A stretch of DNA of 64,000 nucleotides from Sycobia sp. Sy_11 (GCA_018907035.1 JACCIC010000228.1:685501-749500), one strand, 5' to 3'; positions 1-13,047 are shown, numbered from the stretch's first letter. Numbers and translations: made by a program. The notes: generated by a model not told the origin, from the sequence alone.

Positions 1-1500
1 ACTTAATATTTTGCCCTCTAAATATTAAGATAAAATTCAGAGATTTATTTTTTTATCTAGTTTGGAATGATTATCTTGAATATTGCTTTGGTAAAAAAAA
101 TCAATTTTAACTGGAAATGTATTAAACGTTGTGTTTAATATATCCAATATTTTAAAATACTCATACATTAAAAAAATATTGTCCTTAACACTTTACTTTT
201 ATTAATAGTAAATTTATATTCATGGAATATATAGTTTTTGGTACTCTGAATCCAAATATAAATTATTATGATTCCTATGTATACACATTTTGTTATAGTT
301 TGAACAGAATTTTTCCATAAGACAAAATTTAGCACATTATCGCTTATGCACATGCAATGATCCAGTAACAACAAAGTATTTCTGATTTACTTGTGTATAT
401 GTATATGTACGATCTCCATTTTATCTTCAATTCGTACATCTTTGCAATTTATAACATCATAGTAGCAAAATTTTGCGATTTGTATCGAATCATGAAAGTA
501 CAAAAAAGGGTAGATTCAAAAAAAATCCTTGACTATCATAATTCCTCATGTACGAATAACAAAAATAACGATTCTAAATAGTTGAAGCTTTAAAATAAAT
601 AAAAAAAGTTCTCCTTTCCTTTTTTTTTATTATTTAATTAAATTTAAACAAATGGTATCTCGAAATACAAGAACTCATTAACAATTTACTTCTTAATTTC
701 CCTCTATTTAAACATAGAAATTTCTACTTATATGAATAATTTTTTTAGCGTTAAGATTAATAAAAATTTATTTGTAACCATATAGATAAACAGTTAATGT
801 ATGTTAAAACGAAATATTTATTTTAAATTTAATAATTATGATGTTTTCTCGTCACACTGACAAACGTTTGTGTATTGCGTACTTGCAAATACTTACAATA
901 TCTTGTTTCCACCTGGTTCAGATTATTATAATAGAAAGTCATTCAAATATATTATTACCTTCATTGCATATCTTCCAAAAGGAATTCTAGCTTCCTCTTA
1001 TTAGAGATAATTTATTTGCATGTTCTTGTTCAATATTTATCAAAAACTTCCTATCTCTTAACTCAAAATGGAACAATTTTATGCAAATTAAACGTGTGAA
1101 TCGTAGAAAACAACTATATTTTTCATTAGGTGTACGCCATGTAGTTTATAATAATGTGTAATAGAATATGTTAAATTATTATCATAATGTATATGACATG
1201 ATTAACCAAATAACTTATTTTATAGAAAATAATCTATCCACTACAATGATTAATTTCTTCCTTTACAAATTTTAATCATACTTAGTTATTTTAGAAAATC
1301 TTGACACACTATTCTACATTATTTAACAAGAATTTTATCAAAGTTTTTTGGTTATTACGAACGTTAATTAATACCCTAGAATATCCAAGAAAATAACGAG
1401 CAAGTAAAAATAATAATTGATATACATCATAATAAATTTGTTACAATCCTAAATTTATTACATAGCGATTTAACAAAAAAAATTGATAACGTTAGCTAAC
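1..1500. other. AT-rich gene-free stretch
   Basis: Very AT-rich sequence with no open frame showing protein-like composition. The two short frames of about 60-70 codons have low-complexity, Ile/Tyr/Asn-rich translations expected by chance in AT-rich DNA. I see no RNA gene or repeat with clear boundaries. Confidence 0.6.
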
Positions 1501-1511
1501 ATTTAGCTTCC

Positions 1512-2500
1512 TTGCCATCCGGTCTTGCCCCACATTGTGCGGCATTTTGTAATGCGGCAAAATGCTCTGGGTCGGTAAACTTCGATACACTCTCACTTAG
1601 CGCATACAAACAAATAAAATTTATTAAAAATGTTTCTCATCTACTCGCCTCCATGATCTCATTAACGGGCCTCAGCCACCGTAGAAGGAGAAGAAAAGGA
1701 AATATGATCAAGCCGAAAAAACCATGGGATATGAGGATTAATGGTCGCTATCGCCAAAACATATATGTATCAATGTCCGCAATCACACATACTGCCGAGC
1801 TAAGGCGCGACTGTCAATCTCGAATCACGTTAGACGTCGTCACGTCCACGTGAAATTTCACGCCCGGCGCTCACCCGTTAATCAGGTCCACCGGCCCAAT
1901 AACTCATCCGTAGCGTCACACGTGGATAACGGCCTCCGCACCGGGTCTGGAACGGCGTCGTTACGCCCCGGATGGACGATCGCCTCTTCTTACTAGCGCT
2001 TCCCCGTTCTTCTCCTCTACCACTATCTCGTACCTTATACCTTATACCTCTTCTCACCCTTCCGCACCACTGCTCCCTTGCTGCTTCTTCTGCCTCTCTT
2101 GTCTCAATCTGTGCTCGTTTCCCCCTGGCCAATACTTCGTCCAATCTCACCTTAGTTATGCTTCCGACTCCTCGCCGTGCTGTAACCCTTTGCTCGACCT
2201 TTCCATTTCACACTCGATCTTAGCTCATTCTCCCCTCGCCACTCTGTCACTCCACCTTCGCTCCGTTTCTTTATTTCGCCTGGGGATTCACTTTCCTGGT
2301 TTGATTCTTGACGTTCTTTTTTTCTACCTGTGCGTTCCTTTCCTCGACCCAGGCCAGAGTGTGGCTACTCGTTGCGCGGATGCCTTAACATTTCAACGTA
2401 GGAAAATAAAGTGGAGTATATGCGACGGTGAACGACAGTGGTCGGGTTACGTCAGAAGCGATGCTCGCTGCGCAAAATACAAATTTACCAATCAATTTTA
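1512..2500. other. GC-richer island, unidentified
   Basis: Base composition changes abruptly from AT-rich flanks to GC-richer, pyrimidine-rich sequence. The minus strand has a 90-codon frame (1878-2150) with an Arg/Glu-rich start, and the plus strand has frames of 83-113 codons. None contains a domain I recognise. The island could be a decayed transposon tail or a promoter/UTR region. The composition contrast is seen directly; the origin is not known. Confidence 0.3.
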
Positions 2501-4598
2501 CTGATGGAACACAAATATTTACATTTATTTTATAGAAATATAAGAGCATTAAATTTCGATAAATTTTTGTGTAAAACTTCAGCAACAATCAGAATTTAAC
2601 ATATTATTGTCATTACAACCTTTCTTGGTATTACAATTTGATACTCCTGTATTTATTATCGCAAATTATACTTTGATATCTTGCACTAATTGGTAGATAG
2701 AGCGCCATTTGACACCAAAAAAAATTTATATAACCTTTTATATAAAAATTTATATAAAAAAATGTATATAAATATAAATCTATAAATTTATATTTATATT
2801 ATTATATAATGATCATCAGAGAATATTCCATATGTTTGATAAGAATTATCTTACCTGATAATTTCGAATCCAATTTACCTTCGTTGAATCTAGTTTAATT
2901 ATGAACTGGTTCATAGATTGATCAACGTAGGAGATTAAATTGTATACATAGATTAATAATAATGCGAGATCATAGGTACAGTTATTAAGAAGATAAATAC
3001 GCATATATGTATATAGTGCGTTATAAATCTTAAAAAAAATTTCATGATCAAAATCCTACAAAGAAATTCAAGAAGTTCACCTAATACACGTTTTACATAA
3101 AAAAAATTCAATTAAATATATGCTTTTTTCATTATTTTTTTTAATGATATTCAATCAATAATATAATTCCATGCCCTGCAATTATTTTTAATAGACAGCA
3201 AAATAAATCTATCGGTAACAGAAAATTTCTTACAACAATTAATGTAGGCAGTGAGCCTAACTTAAATAATAGATTTTTATGATCTATGTATAACACAGAA
3301 AAATTCCTTTCCTTATTGTAGCTTTTACTTAATAACAACAATCTTTCTACACCAGTATTGTTTAGAAGTAATTTACAATATGATTACCTATGGCTATTAT
3401 TCAAACTATCCCCAGTAATTATTATAATCCTCACAATGTTTCTATCTCAAAAAAAAATTTTCTACTAAGTTCTATACATAAGCTATAAAACCTTTGCTCT
3501 CTATTATGATTTATCCTAATTCGCATCATCATAATTCGATACAAAAAATTTAGATTTATAAAAAAAAAAGATTAGATCTATAATGAAGATTTTTTCTCTT
3601 TAATAAAAAATTTTTTTTTCATATATATATATACGTAACGTCTTATTTATTTCGCGAAATTTAAGAAGTAGCAATATAAAAAATTTCAAATATGAATTCA
3701 ATTAAGGAATGAATGTGTCACATATCCCTATTGGTACAGTAACGGTAAAATGATTTGACCATTTTGTTTTTTTTCCTAGTCCTCTCACCCTCGAATTTTT
3801 CCTCTTAATCATAATTAACCTAATAGCTGACCTTAATCATAATTAAACTAGTAACGGTAAACGGTAACCTCAAATCTTAGATTCTACCTTTTCTTAAGCG
3901 CTTATTCTATTTCTATCCAATAAGTATAATTGCACTGCATTCATTTCAGCGGCATTAAATCTATATTCTTAAATTATATATACTTAAAATTTAGTGCATA
4001 GTGATAAAATTAATTAAAATAAGATTCATTTTTTTTGATTTGATTAATCCAGCTTTTGTAAAATAATATATGATTATCAATGAAATGATACAAAAATTGG
4101 AATTACCAAGAAATAATAGGTTAATGTTTACAAAATAAGTATAACTAATTCATGGTTTTATACCCCTAACTATAACAATGATATATACATTTAAATATAA
4201 TTTCCATCAATGTAATTTAATAAATTAACTTATAACCATACCTCTTGAACAAGCTTATGAAAGTATACAAAAGAATTGCATTAAATACTTTCTATGTAAA
4301 CAATACTCTATGGATAAAAATATATCATCTAGAAATAATTTTACCTATAATAATATTTCTGCAAAGAAGATCGTACCTCTGGGCCCCCTGAAATGTCGTT
4401 AGTGGGGTGGCTATTTTCAGTCAGTCCCGAGATAGTTCCACGCCCTATTCTTCTGAATATTTAAGATTTTTGGCAACAACTATAAAGGGAAATCAAAGAT
4501 TTATTATTAAATGCATGAAAACTTTATAAAGATTATGGTATGCTGAGTTTATTCTAGACAATAAAAAAATTGAAAAAAATTTATGAACAGAATCATAG

Positions 4599-4647
<49 letters not shown>

Positions 4648-5526
4648 TTGTATATATATTATATATATTTATTTATTTATATATAATATAGTAAAAACAA
4701 AGGTAGAATATTGAATACGAAAATAAAACCGGAAGTTTCGATAATGTCCTATCCAAATATATCTATATATAAAATTAGGCGCCTATATACAAATTTTTTC
4801 TTTACATTGCATATATGTACAAACTGTTTAACTATAACATATAATAGCTTGTATTTACTAAATGTAAAATCATAGTGAAATTTTTTTGCAGTCGTTACAT
4901 AATTATAAATATATTATTTAAAACAGTAAAACCTATACACATATTTCTTAGTCTCTAACTATTTAATTCTAAGTCAATCCAATCACCATTTGATGTGGAT
5001 TATTACTATCCTAGTGAATACTAAATGAAAAATCGTTCATATATCCAATATAGGAAACAATCTGTAAAAATCAAGTTAAAAATTCTTAAAAATTAAATTA
5101 AAAAATTAAATTAAAAATTAAATTAAATTCCAAAATTATATTCTTCTTTTGCTATTTATGAATCGTTGTATCACAAAAGTAGTATTATTGACTTTTACAA
5201 GCGAATATATTATTATGCACTACAAATAGAATCAATTTATTGTACATGCACATAATACATAGGCCAATCAATATTACTTTATTGTAAATATTGTAAATAT
5301 TGTAAAAAACTTAAAAACCAAAGAAAATTAATAAATTAATTTTGCAGGTCAAACTGAAAATATCACAGAGAAACTGAAAACAGAACTCATATGCCCTTGG
5401 CTTTTGAAAGTAATGAAAAAGAATTTTGAAATTTTTGCTTCGTGCCTGTTACCTGGTCCATTAGATTGTGTACGAGTAGGTGGATATTGGTAAAGTATTA
5501 TAAAACATTATGTATATACATATATT
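2501..5526. other. AT-rich gene-free stretch with low-complexity DNA
   Basis: No convincing gene. It contains short tandem AT words near 2720-2810, poly-A and poly-T tracts and a (TA)n run near 4601-4643. A short GC-richer patch lies at about 4378-4450 with no recognisable identity. Confidence 0.55.
4601..4643. repeat. (TA)n microsatellite
   Basis: Uninterrupted TA dinucleotide run followed by more TA-rich words to about 4690. Confidence 0.9.
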
Positions 5527-5800
5527 GTAACCGCCCAAACTAACTGTTGCGGTCACCGTACAATTAAAACCGTGAGGGTTCGTGCGTGATCGCGAAACGA
5601 TCGTTGTTGAACCGAAAGAGTGCGCGCCATGCAAACGAAGAAGCAAGGAACGACTTCTTCACCTTGTGCATCACCCTGCCTCTCGCTTAAGGTGTAAATA
5701 TCTCCACGTAGACAACGTGCTGTGCCTGCTAGTTTTTTCCGCGTGTCACGGATTCCACGAGGAGTGGGTAGCGAGCGAGCTACCACTTACATAATTATTG
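5527..5800 (+). mobile_element. LTR-like fragment starting TGTAACCGCCC
   Basis: The segment starts with TGTAACCGCCC, the same eleven bases that open the LTR-like block at 34262. It shares a further similar word with that block about 50-75 bases in (gttcgtgcgtgatcgcgaaacg here, gttcgtgtgagttcgcgaaacg there). It is GC-richer than its flanks and ends where AT-rich DNA resumes. I read it as a degraded solo or truncated Ty3/gypsy LTR. No flanking target duplication was recognised and the 3' boundary is uncertain. Confidence 0.4.
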
Positions 5801-5999
5801 GTTTAGTAAATGATGCGTCCTTAATTGTTCTAAATGCTTGTGTGAGTTAGTATAACTTTTTTTCCGCATTGCCACCTCCCCCGTTTCATCTGAGGCAGAG
5901 TCAGTATGTGCGTTAGGGGGTACACACGTACGTTGACACTCATGGACATAGTGGGTAAGTATATTATAGTGGGTAGTATATATATATATAAAAGTAACG

Positions 6000-6428
6000 A
6001 GAATTTTTAAATTTCGCAGATTGCAAGAGACCGCCTGTATAAAAATTTTTTCTATTATGTTGGTATGCATGCCCCTGAAGTACAAAAAAAGTTTCAGCAA
6101 TATTCATTGCTTACTTTTTAAGTGGCAACTGCTAAAGTTAGACGTGTCGTTTAAACTCGACGATTTTCATTTGTCGAGCCTTTTTCGATCTTGGCGATCC
6201 AGAATGCCTCCACTGGGACAATTAAGCCTTAGTTTCGACTAATTATATCAGTAAACTCAAGTTTCGTCACCTGTTATAACACGTTTTAGTAGTTCCGCAT
6301 CGTTATTAACGTATATTAGCAACTCCTAAGCAACTTCCATTCTACGCTGTTTTTGTTCGAAATTCGATAATTTTGGAACATATTTTACTGCCACACGTAT
6401 TATATCTAAAACATCCGAAAATATTTAA
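6000..6428. mobile_element. mariner relic with internal inversion
   Basis: Bases 6000 to about 6165 match, in the plus orientation, the 5' terminal and leader region of the mariner at 39001 (shared words aaagtaacgagaattttt and gcttactttttaagtg). From about 6168 to 6428 the match switches to the reverse complement of that element's central transposase region (around 39395-39645). Examples are ttgtcgagcctttttcg and cacctgttataaca. The copy therefore has its 5' end fused head-on to an inverted internal segment, and the part between is deleted. It cannot encode a transposase. The same family elsewhere is a D34D mariner. Confidence 0.75.
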
Positions 6429-6860
6429 GAAAATCAATTGTACAATATGTGGAAGTATTCGACAAGAGACTGGCCGCTGAGTTTGCGAGATGACGCTCCT
6501 GCCGTGGCCGCCACGCCGCCGAGAACTACCTTCTCCCCTCTAGGCCCTTGTTTCTTCAATAGATCTTACGGCGATCTATTGAATGGCTATTAGTTTTTTT
6601 TTTATTTTTAAGCGAAATGCCTTGGATGAAATACGTCACACTCTTGTCGCGCGCAACATGTGTTGCGCACTTGTCTGTCACTTGGAAACTCGGTCCCGCA
6701 TCGACCGCGTCCCGACGTCATAACTTGCGTCTAAATAAGAGAGCCTTTTTATTGGAAACTCTTATAGCACTCGTAGATCTTTACTTTATGCGTACCAACA
6801 TAATAAAAAAAATTTTATACGGGTGGAGTTTCCAAACCCGCGAAGGCCGCCGTCGATGTT
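6429..6860. other. unassigned sequence with a short inverted repeat
   Basis: GC-richer patches and a frame of 81 codons without recognisable motifs. A perfect 11-bp inverted repeat (ttcaatagatc / gatctattgaa) lies at about 6555-6583. No gene is supported. Confidence 0.3.
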
Positions 6861-7677
6861 AGGCGAACGTTCGAGTTAGGCCGCGTTAGAGACAACGCGC
6901 AGTAGTAGCGGCTAGCAGTGGGTCAGACTGCCCACCGCTGGTCGCACGAGAGACAAGTCTGCGCAGTAGTCACATCCGAGTGGGTCGGCCTTGGACGCAG
7001 GCAGGTTGCGCAGTCCCTAGTCGCCCGCACGAAGTCAGGGACTCTCGGTGAACCAATAGACGTGAGGGCATCAAGCCGAGTGCGCAAAGAGATTGACTCT
7101 ACCTTAAGCGCCGGGGCTCGCGAATTTGATCCGGCCCGTGAGCGTGAAGCCGTGGCTCAGCAACGGCTTTCTGTTAAGTGGACTGATAAGCTGGTGGAAC
7201 CACCTTCTGCAGTCCAGGAGGGGAGAGACTGTACATCATACACATACAGTCGAAAATAAGAGTCATGATTCGAATTACTGGGAAGAAGCTGGGCCATCGT
7301 GGAGAGATTGCCTGAGAGCTTTGCAGCCGGTGAAAATGAGGGAGCTGTGTCTAGACTAGAGTAGCGAGGATGAGGAGGAAACTAGGCCAGTGGAAATCGA
7401 GGAGCCGACTAGCCCCGCGCAGCCCGCGAGGGACAAGATAGCCGGAAACAAGACGAAGAACCGACGCTATATTTGAATATGCTTTGGAGGAGAGATATAC
7501 CGTGCATTATTCGTCCAGGAGCTATGTGTACACTCTTTGGACCTGTACTGACAGCCAGATATAGCTCGGCTAGAGAGCTCGCGCACAACCGTCAAAGGAG
7601 CGACGGGAGACCGAGTAACTATAGCAGGAGAGGTAAAGATGCGAATGGACATCGAACGAAGACCACGAGGATTACGT

Positions 7678-9330
7678 GAGAGTAAGAGCACTTAATGTAC
7701 TCGACCACGATGTCATACTCGGCATGGACTTCTATTATGCGTGGGATATTGAAGCTAAGTTAGGCTATGGATTATGGCGTGCCCCAGAAGGAGAGTGGAG
7801 AGAATTTGACAGAGAAGCTGACGATGAGAGAGCATAAATTATAGCAAAGTGTGCAGGCATTTCAGAACTAAAGCCCGCAGCGCAACAAGAGATACAGAGG
7901 CGAGTGGAGAAGATACTCCAGAGCCAACGAGAGAGCGGCATGACGAACCTCACCGAGCACTATATCATCGTAGAAGACGAAACGCTGGTAAAGCACCATC
8001 CGAGGCGCATATCACCGAAAATGTGGCAGGTAGCGCAGGAAGAGGTCGAGAGAATGTACCGAGAAGGTATTATAGAAAAGTGCGCGAGTGATTGAAGCAG
8101 CGTGCCCGTGATCGTCAAGAAGTCGGACGGAAGCTATAGGTTCTGTATAGACTACAGAGACCTAATCAAACGGACGAAGAAGGATGCCTATCTGATACCG
8201 AGCATCGATGCAATTCTGGGCAAATTACAGAAAGCCCGATATATATCGATCATCGATTTGAAGTAGGCGTACTTTCAAGTACCGATGGCCGAAAGTAGTA
8301 AACGCTACACTGCATTTGCCCTACCAGGCTCGGGGCTGTGGCAATTTATGAGGATGCCATTCGGGTAACGAACGCGCCGATGACATTTCAGCGGCTCGTA
8401 GATGCGTTGTTCGAACCCGAATACTAGCCTTGGGTGTTTGCGTACGTAAACAACATTATCGTTGTGACTGAGAGTTTTGAGGACCATATCAAGTATCTGG
8501 AAGCAGTACTGCAGAAATTGGTTGATGCAAGAAGTGTGAGTTCGGCTGCACCAGAGTCGCGTATTTGGGATACGTCCTAGACTGAGAGGGGCTACGAATG
8601 AACCCGGAGAAGGTCACGCCCGTCCTGGAATATCCAGCATCCAAGAATAAGCGGCAGCTCCGACGATTCCTAGGAATGGTAAGGTGGTATGCCCGTTTCA
8701 TCGAGCATGATTCGCAAATCAAAGTACCACTTTGTAAGCTGCTGGAAAATAATTAAGCATGTATATGCGGCGAGGATCAGGACGAGGCGTTTCAGACATT
8801 GAAGACGGCCCTGACACGAGCGCCTGTGCTAGCGTGACCTAATTTTGCCCGCGAGTTCACCGTCCAGAGTGATGCGAGTGACTATGCAATTGGGGCTGTG
8901 CTCACGCGAGAGTTCGAGGATGGAGAGTACCCCATCGTATACACGACGTCCGAGAAGGAGTACCTAGCACTCATCTGGGCCATCAAGAAATGCGTCCGTA
9001 TCTTGAATGTTACCATTTTAAGACCATTACGGATCACAGTGCTGTGCAATGGCTCCAGAACTTAAGAGAGCCAACGGGACGCCTAGCGAGATGGGCACTA
9101 GAGATGCAACAATGGAGCTTCCAAATACTCCATCGTGAAGGAGCCATGCACCACGTTCCTGACGCCTTATCACGAGGAGTAGGCGAAGAGGACGAGATCG
9201 CTGCGTTCGAGAAAATAGATGACTCCTGGTACCTGCAGAGAGTACAGGAAGTACAAAGTAACCACAGCAACTTCATCAGCTGGAGACTTAAGAATAGACT
9301 ACTCTAAAAGCATCGTAAAGATCGGCTCCT
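7678..9330 (+). pseudogene. gypsy A pol: protease tail, RT and RNase H remnants
   Basis: Translating across several frames gives, in order: a retropepsin C-terminal signature (VILGMDF) at about 7710; an RT start with KKSDGSYRFCIDYRDL near 8113-8165; the motif-A region IIDLK followed by a stop near 8250; MRMPFG near 8350; and an RNase H end with TDHSAVQWLQNLREPTGRLARW and HHVPDALSRG in the 105-codon frame 8990-9307. The RT active-site motif reads YVNN (about 8440) instead of the family's YVDD, so both catalytic aspartates are lost. Stops and frameshifts interrupt every domain. This is a fossil with no coding capacity. Confidence 0.8.
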
Positions 9331-9399
9331 TGATCCTATCCAATTCCCTTAAGAAGGATGGCGGCTCGTGGTGCCGGTCGAAGCCCGGAGAAGAGTACT

Positions 9400-10440
9400 G
9401 GAGGACGCGCATAGGACGCCTCGTCAGGACGTTTGGGAGTCGAGAAGATTTATGACAGTGTAGCCCGCGAGTACTATTGGCCAAGAGTATGGTATGATGT
9501 CTACGACTACGTCGGCAGCTGAAAGGGTGCCAGAGATATAAAGTGTCGCAGATTGGTCCGGTAGGCTTAATCGCTCAGACAATCGTAGAACGTCCGTGGG
9601 CGGTCGTGGCAGCAGATATGATGGAGTTCCCCAAGAGTAAAGGACAATACCGCTATATCTTGGTGTTTCATGATTTATTCACCTGATGGATCGAGATGTA
9701 GCCCCTGCGTACTGCGGACGGTAAGGCAGTCGCGCGAGCCTTGGAAGAACTCATTCTCTTCCGGTGGGAGACTCCGGATTATCTGCTGACCTATAACGGG
9801 GAAGAGTTTGACAAGAAGGTACTAAAACAGGTACTGGAGGAATACGGTGTGAAGCATGGGACTACACCGCCATATCACCCTCAAGCCAATCCCGTTGAAA
9901 GGACCAACCGGATCCTGAAGACAATGATCGCCACGTTCGTCGGGAGCGATCATAAGAGCTAGGATCAGCACCTGCACGAACTGCGCCATGCCCTCAACAC
10001 GGCGGTGCAGTCAAGCACAAAAGTGACGGCCGCTTTCTTGAATTACGGGAGACATCCCAGCCCGGTGAAGTACCTACGCTGACACGTAGAGATGGGAGGC
10101 CCGTTAGAGAAATTGAGCCCTAAGGAGTGACAGAATCGCACGAAGCGCCTCGATGCTCTGCGCGACCTCGTAGCGAGCCATATCGACGAAGCCAAGGAGA
10201 AGCAAGCTGAACACTATAACAAAAGCCGACAGGATATCAGATACGCCGTAGGCGACCTCGTACTGCGCCGAGTACGCGTGCAGTCGAACGCAGCGCAAGG
10301 ATGTTCAGCAAAATTGGTGCCAAAGTACGAAGGCCTTTCAAAATCGCGAAGGTGAAATCGCCGACGGTATACGTACTAGCTACGGGAGACGCGAGTAGAA
10401 TAGCGACGGCTCATGCGAAAGAGTTGAAGAAGTACAGAAT
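9400..10440 (+). pseudogene. gypsy A integrase remnant
   Basis: The integrase core is recognisable: VAADMMEFPKSKGQYRYI (first acidic residue) near 9610-9650; LLTYNGEEF near 9785, where the family has Asp before Asn-Gly; and YHPQANPVERTNR with the catalytic Glu near 9870-9910. The second catalytic Asp is Tyr here. The C-terminal part (KEKQAEHYNKSRQD, VGDLVLRR) continues in shifted frames to about 10400. Several Trp positions of the family are TGA or TAG. It continues directly from the RNase H region and is inactive. Confidence 0.75.
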
Positions 10441-10601
10441 GCAGCGTACGTAGCGAAAGAGCGCAGTCCAGAAGAGAGAAGAGAGAAGAAGATGAAATAA
10501 CCCGAGAGTAGAGATCGAACAGAGCGAATAGATCGCCTTGCCTGAGAGAGAAAGAAGGTAAGGACCAAATGAAATAGGGGTCGTATTTAGGACGCGTATG
10601 A

Positions 10602-10673
10602 TTGGGTAAGATAGCTAATAGTAATTTGGGTAAGATAGTTAATAGTAAATTGGGTAAGATAGTTATTGGTGAA
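10602..10673 (+). repeat. 3 x 24-bp tandem repeat
   Basis: Three consecutive units beginning ttgggtaagatag start at 10602, 10626 and 10650, an exact 24-bp period with few substitutions. They lie just 3' of the gypsy A integrase remnant, in its 3' non-coding region. Confidence 0.85.
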
Positions 10674-10679
10674 TTGTCG

Positions 10680-12077
10680 CTTAGGGTAGAAACAAAAAAG
10701 AAAATAATAATAATATATAAATATAGATAATAATGTGTGTAGATAGTAATAATAAATAGTCCGCGAACGGCAGAGATTCCGATCGCGTAATCCGGGGCGG
10801 GACGATGAACGAGTCGCAAGGTTTAGGATAATTAGTCGCTAGGTTAAGTGTTGTGTTGTACGTTAGCATTAGTATTATTAATCTATCATCGTACCTTAGT
10901 TCCGAGACACATGGTGCCTGGGCCAGTTCACTGTATATGAAGTAGGAGGGGGCGGAATTTGTGACGGAAGTCAAAACGAACGACGGCCTCTGCCCCGGTT
11001 ACCTCGGAAGAAGGTGTGCGAATTAATCATTAATCGATATTTTTGCTCTTTCGAGGTACTGCCGAGTGAAGCCGCAGCAAGAAGGGAGGAGCCCCGAATA
11101 TAAGCCGAACCGATGAGCGTGCACGCGATATAACGAGAGCGAGAAGCGTATGCCGCCGCTGCGTGAAAGAGCGAGAGAAAGGAGAGGGCCCGGTGAATAG
11201 AGGGGCAAGGGGAAGACGCGCCGAGGAGAGAGACAATTATTGTAGGTTCGACCGTTGAGCGAGATACAGAGAGCTTCCGAGGTTTTCCCCATGTTTTTTT
11301 GAGTTCGTGATTATCATCTAGCCGAGTATAGCAATTTCTCGGTGTTTATTCGCTTCTCCGATAACCCCGAGAGTTCAAGTGACAATTTTGAAAGACGAGT
11401 TCGTGAAGCGCGGGTGTAGAATTTGCGAGGCAGGAGAGTGCCGTGAAATATCGCGACGCCAGCTACTTAGTAGGAAGAGGGAGCGACGAATAGAGCTCAC
11501 GCGAGCCCGAGTTTCCAAGCCCGGACGTGGGAGGTGACCGCGAAGCTCACCTGAGCCGATCATGACTAGCCCGAGGAGAGGTTCAGCAAGTGCCTTCCAT
11601 TGACAGCCGACGACAGCACGGGGAGTACCGACGGCCGGATAGCGTAGATTGTAAGTCCGGGCCACGAATCGCGTAGTGACGAATACGAGGACGTGAGAGC
11701 GCGTAATGGAGAGCTGCTTCAGAGGAACAGTCGGCAGCCCGGAGACGATGACCGCGAACTAGCAAGTTTGTCCGTGTGCATGTGTAAGAGAGAGAGAATC
11801 AGAGTGCGTGCGCCGCTGAACGGAGTGGGAGTAAGAGAGCGAATAGCGAGACCGGGAGTGTGATGAGTGTACGAGAGAGATCAAGTGTGTGCAGCGCGTA
11901 GACGAGGTGCGTATTGACTACCGCCTACCCCATTTCTATTCTTTAGTTTAGCGTTGCCCCGCTCTATCAGCGGGCCCCCTCGTGGAGAGAGGAGCCATCA
12001 TCCATCGGAATCAGCAGGTTGGTGCTGAAAGTGAGAGTATATTCTGTAGCGGCGGCCAGGGCAAGGGCCGCAACATT

Positions 12078-12078
<1 letters not shown>
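10680..12078. other. 3' non-coding part of gypsy A / probable LTR
   Basis: Purine-rich, GC-richer DNA without a convincing reading frame; the minus-strand frames (10376-10819, 11023-11292) are antisense to purine-rich sequence. It ends in ccgcaacattaca next to a TA run. I infer the 3' untranslated region and LTR of gypsy A, but no second LTR copy was found for comparison. Confidence 0.35.

Positions 12079-12119
<41 letters not shown>
12079..12119. repeat. (TA)n microsatellite
   Basis: Uninterrupted TA run directly abutting the presumed end of gypsy A. Confidence 0.9.
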
Positions 12120-12124
<5 letters not shown>

Positions 12125-12233
12125 TTAGTGACCGCGGATTTGGTGATCGCGTATTTACGGGTTTGTTTAAAAACGCGGTGTTCGCGGGTGATCACGAATG
12201 CCGCATGCACTAACCGTAAAAGAGCGACCTGAC

Positions 12234-12385
12234 GATTCAGCCCCGAATTTTGAGAGGCATTCAGGAGTTCATCCTCATGAACGAACGGGAATGCTCCTCA
12301 AAAGAACGATTCTCTTTTCCCGTAAACTTCTTCTACCTCTTAATGCTTGATCCTGGTTGCGAGGCGCTTCTCGAAAGATCAGCAG
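12234..12385 (-). repeat. dispersed repeat with 'ttttgaggagc' motif (inverted copy)
   Basis: Read on the minus strand this stretch contains cttttgaggagcattc and then gatctttcgagaagcgcctcgcaaccaggatcaag. The second word closely matches the repeated motif at 62959-62993 (ctggtcttttgaggagcgcctcgcaaccaggatc). The first also pairs imperfectly with ttttgagaggcattc about 40 bases away, giving a stem. The family is unidentified. Confidence 0.55.
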
Positions 12386-13047
12386 AATTAAGCGTTGCTC
12401 TTACTATACTTTCTTGTAGATTCTTATAAATTCCCCACGTGGAAAATAGCACCGGGTATTTGTGTGGTAAAAAGCACCGTATAAATAACATAGCTGTAAC
12501 TAGCGCACATGTAATATTAAGCAACAATCAGTTTATTATTTTTTTCGTGTTATATTTATATATTTGTTTAATAATTATTATCGTATTCATTTATTTTTTA
12601 TTATTTTACAGAAATATACAATTATATACGAGCTGTACAAGGAATTACTTTTATTTTGAATAAACCAATATGTTTATTTTTGTTAAAAAATATACTCTAT
12701 CAGCTAAAATTGATTTATCGGATCCACCGTCCGCTTCTAAAAATGCTTCTTCCCCTCTCAAACGATCCTGGAAAAATACCGCTTATTTCGAGTAGGATAA
12801 GGAACCGTACAATACAATATTATATTCGTATTGTATGCAGCGAAACGCAATTTAATTTCAAACACACAATCTTTGCCTTTCAAACTTTACATATATAATT
12901 ACTAATGTTAAAAATGTCTTTATAACTGTAGTACCCGGTAGAGTCATGCTTTATATATGAGTTACGATGAAAATCTTCGATCCATTTAATATAATAGTAA
13001 AATAATTAGAATCGGTAATACTCTGTAAAAATTATAGATCATAAATA

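Larger units (their letters stand above)
6861..12078 (+). mobile_element. decayed Ty3/gypsy element A
   Basis: A GC-richer block with a degraded plus-strand pol between about 7678 and 10440. The leader or gag part (6861-7675) keeps only short frames, for example 113 codons at 6918-7259, with no recognisable capsid or zinc knuckle. The 3' part (10440-12078) is non-coding, purine-rich and ends at ...attaca directly against a (TA)n run, plausibly an LTR end. No pair of matching LTRs was found by eye, so the outer limits are estimates. Pol order (protease, RT, RNase H, integrase) places it in Ty3/gypsy. Confidence 0.7.

Noticed and set aside
1878..2150. 90-codon minus-strand ORF as a gene
   Set aside because: Arg/Glu-rich composition from pyrimidine-rich DNA; no recognisable family and no conserved copy in the window.
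12019..12213. 64-codon frame with Ile-Tyr repeat
   Set aside because: Driven by a (TA)n run; no motif outside it.
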